5,351 nucleotides of DNA from PSLL01 sp050259195 (GTDB lineage Bacteria; Desulfobacterota_D; UBA1144; Nemesobacterales; CSP1-2): positions 1 through 5,351 of the forward strand of contig JBLNAE010000390.1 of assembly GCA_050259195.1 (NCBI GenBank). Direction: 5' to 3'. Every line of letters begins with the position of its first letter. Position 1 is the first letter of the stretch. Position numbers and translations under genes: made by a program. Below are positions 5,020 to 5,351 of this stretch, in pieces. The notes beneath the pieces were generated by a model. That model saw only the letters and a program-made list of their open reading frames with translations. It searched no databases and had not been told where the DNA came from.

Positions 5020-5351
5020 GCCATTTCATGCTATGATAACCGTGACTGCTGTGGATGATTCACAGGGGAAACTGATTGGCCTACGTTGGCTGATTCTTGA
5101 CATCACTGAACAAAATCAGGTGAAAGAATCGCTCAGAGAGGGTGAGCAGGAGTATATGAACCTATTTGAGAACGTTCCCACAGGGATATATCGAACAACA
5201 CCAGATGGTCGAATACTTATGGCTAATCCAGCATTGATTCGAATGCTTGAGTATTCCTCCTTTGAAGAGCTAACTTCCCGTAATCTAGAGAAGGAGGGAT
5301 TTGCAACTCCATACCTGCGTGCTCAATTCAGAGAACTCCTTGAGAGAGAGG
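4970..5351 (+). CDS. PAS-domain sensor protein, continuation in +1 frame (partial at window end)
   Basis: This frame is open from just after a TGA at 4961-4963 to the end of the window. It completes the first PAS domain with VEHWKAYLQPHNAKPFHA, ITVTAVDDSQGKLIGL and RWLILDITEQ, the usual 'WxxxLQPxxxxPF...GLRWLxxDITE' ending. After a short linker (VKESLREGEQ) a second PAS domain begins with EYMNLFENVPTGIYRTTPDG and RILMANPALIRMLEY and is cut by the window. The ATG at 4970-4972 could in principle restart translation but has no Shine-Dalgarno, so I treat this as the 3' part of the gene starting at 4543. Multi-PAS proteins like this usually end in a histidine kinase, GGDEF or similar output domain, which is not visible here. 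Confidence 0.8.
   Translation, partial: MERVEHWKAYLQPHNAKPFHAMITVTAVDDSQGKLIGLRWLILDITEQNQVKESLREGEQEYMNLFENVPTGIYRTTPDGRILMANPALIRMLEYSSFEELTSRNLEKEGFATPYLRAQFRELLERE

Noticed and set aside
4844..5029. Minus-strand open frame opposite the PAS gene
   Set aside because: It is antisense to conserved PAS sequence in both frames of the split gene.
1..5351. CRISPR array, tRNA, rRNA or complete insertion sequence
   Set aside because: I saw no regularly spaced repeats, tRNA-like cloverleaf, rRNA sequence or transposase on either strand.

Overview
The window comes from an AT-leaning bacterial chromosome. Two signal-peptide proteins, a BON-domain protein and a PAS-type sensor point to a Gram-negative organism. 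A fused CobA-HemD protein is common in Desulfobacterota, Nitrospirota and related phyla, so one of these is my best guess, but nothing here fixes the lineage.

Left part (1-2546): two plus-strand housekeeping genes. The first encodes a bifunctional uroporphyrinogen-III C-methyltransferase/uroporphyrinogen-III synthase (best start ATG 199), which makes uroporphyrinogen III and starts its conversion to precorrin-2 for siroheme, cobalamin or heme d1. The second encodes RsmE, the 16S rRNA m3U1498 methyltransferase (best start ATG 1824). The ~107 nt between them hold a REP-like repeat and a small hairpin. The first 198 nt contain no gene I can support.

Middle part (2547-3060): no recognisable large gene. 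In order it holds a GC-richer, foldable block with two CCTAAGT copies, a TATAAT box, a strong Shine-Dalgarno and a 21-codon ORF, a second TATAAT box, and a strong terminator that can work on both strands. This looks like a compact transcription unit for a small peptide, a small RNA or both, and is the best candidate here for something undescribed.

Right-middle part (3211-4006): two minus-strand genes for small exported proteins, each with an excellent Shine-Dalgarno. One is a Tyr-rich low-complexity protein of unknown function. The other is a single-BON-domain (OsmY-like) periplasmic protein. They may serve the cell envelope together, but each probably has its own promoter.

Right end (4007-5351): a 536 nt divergent intergenic region with several inverted repeats, an orphan plus-strand terminator-like hairpin and an AGTATT repeat cluster. 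It is followed by a plus-strand multi-PAS sensor gene that runs off the window. That gene is interrupted at an A8 tract: one base fewer restores a continuous PAS domain of normal sequence. This may be an assembly error, a pseudogene, or expression by transcriptional slippage.
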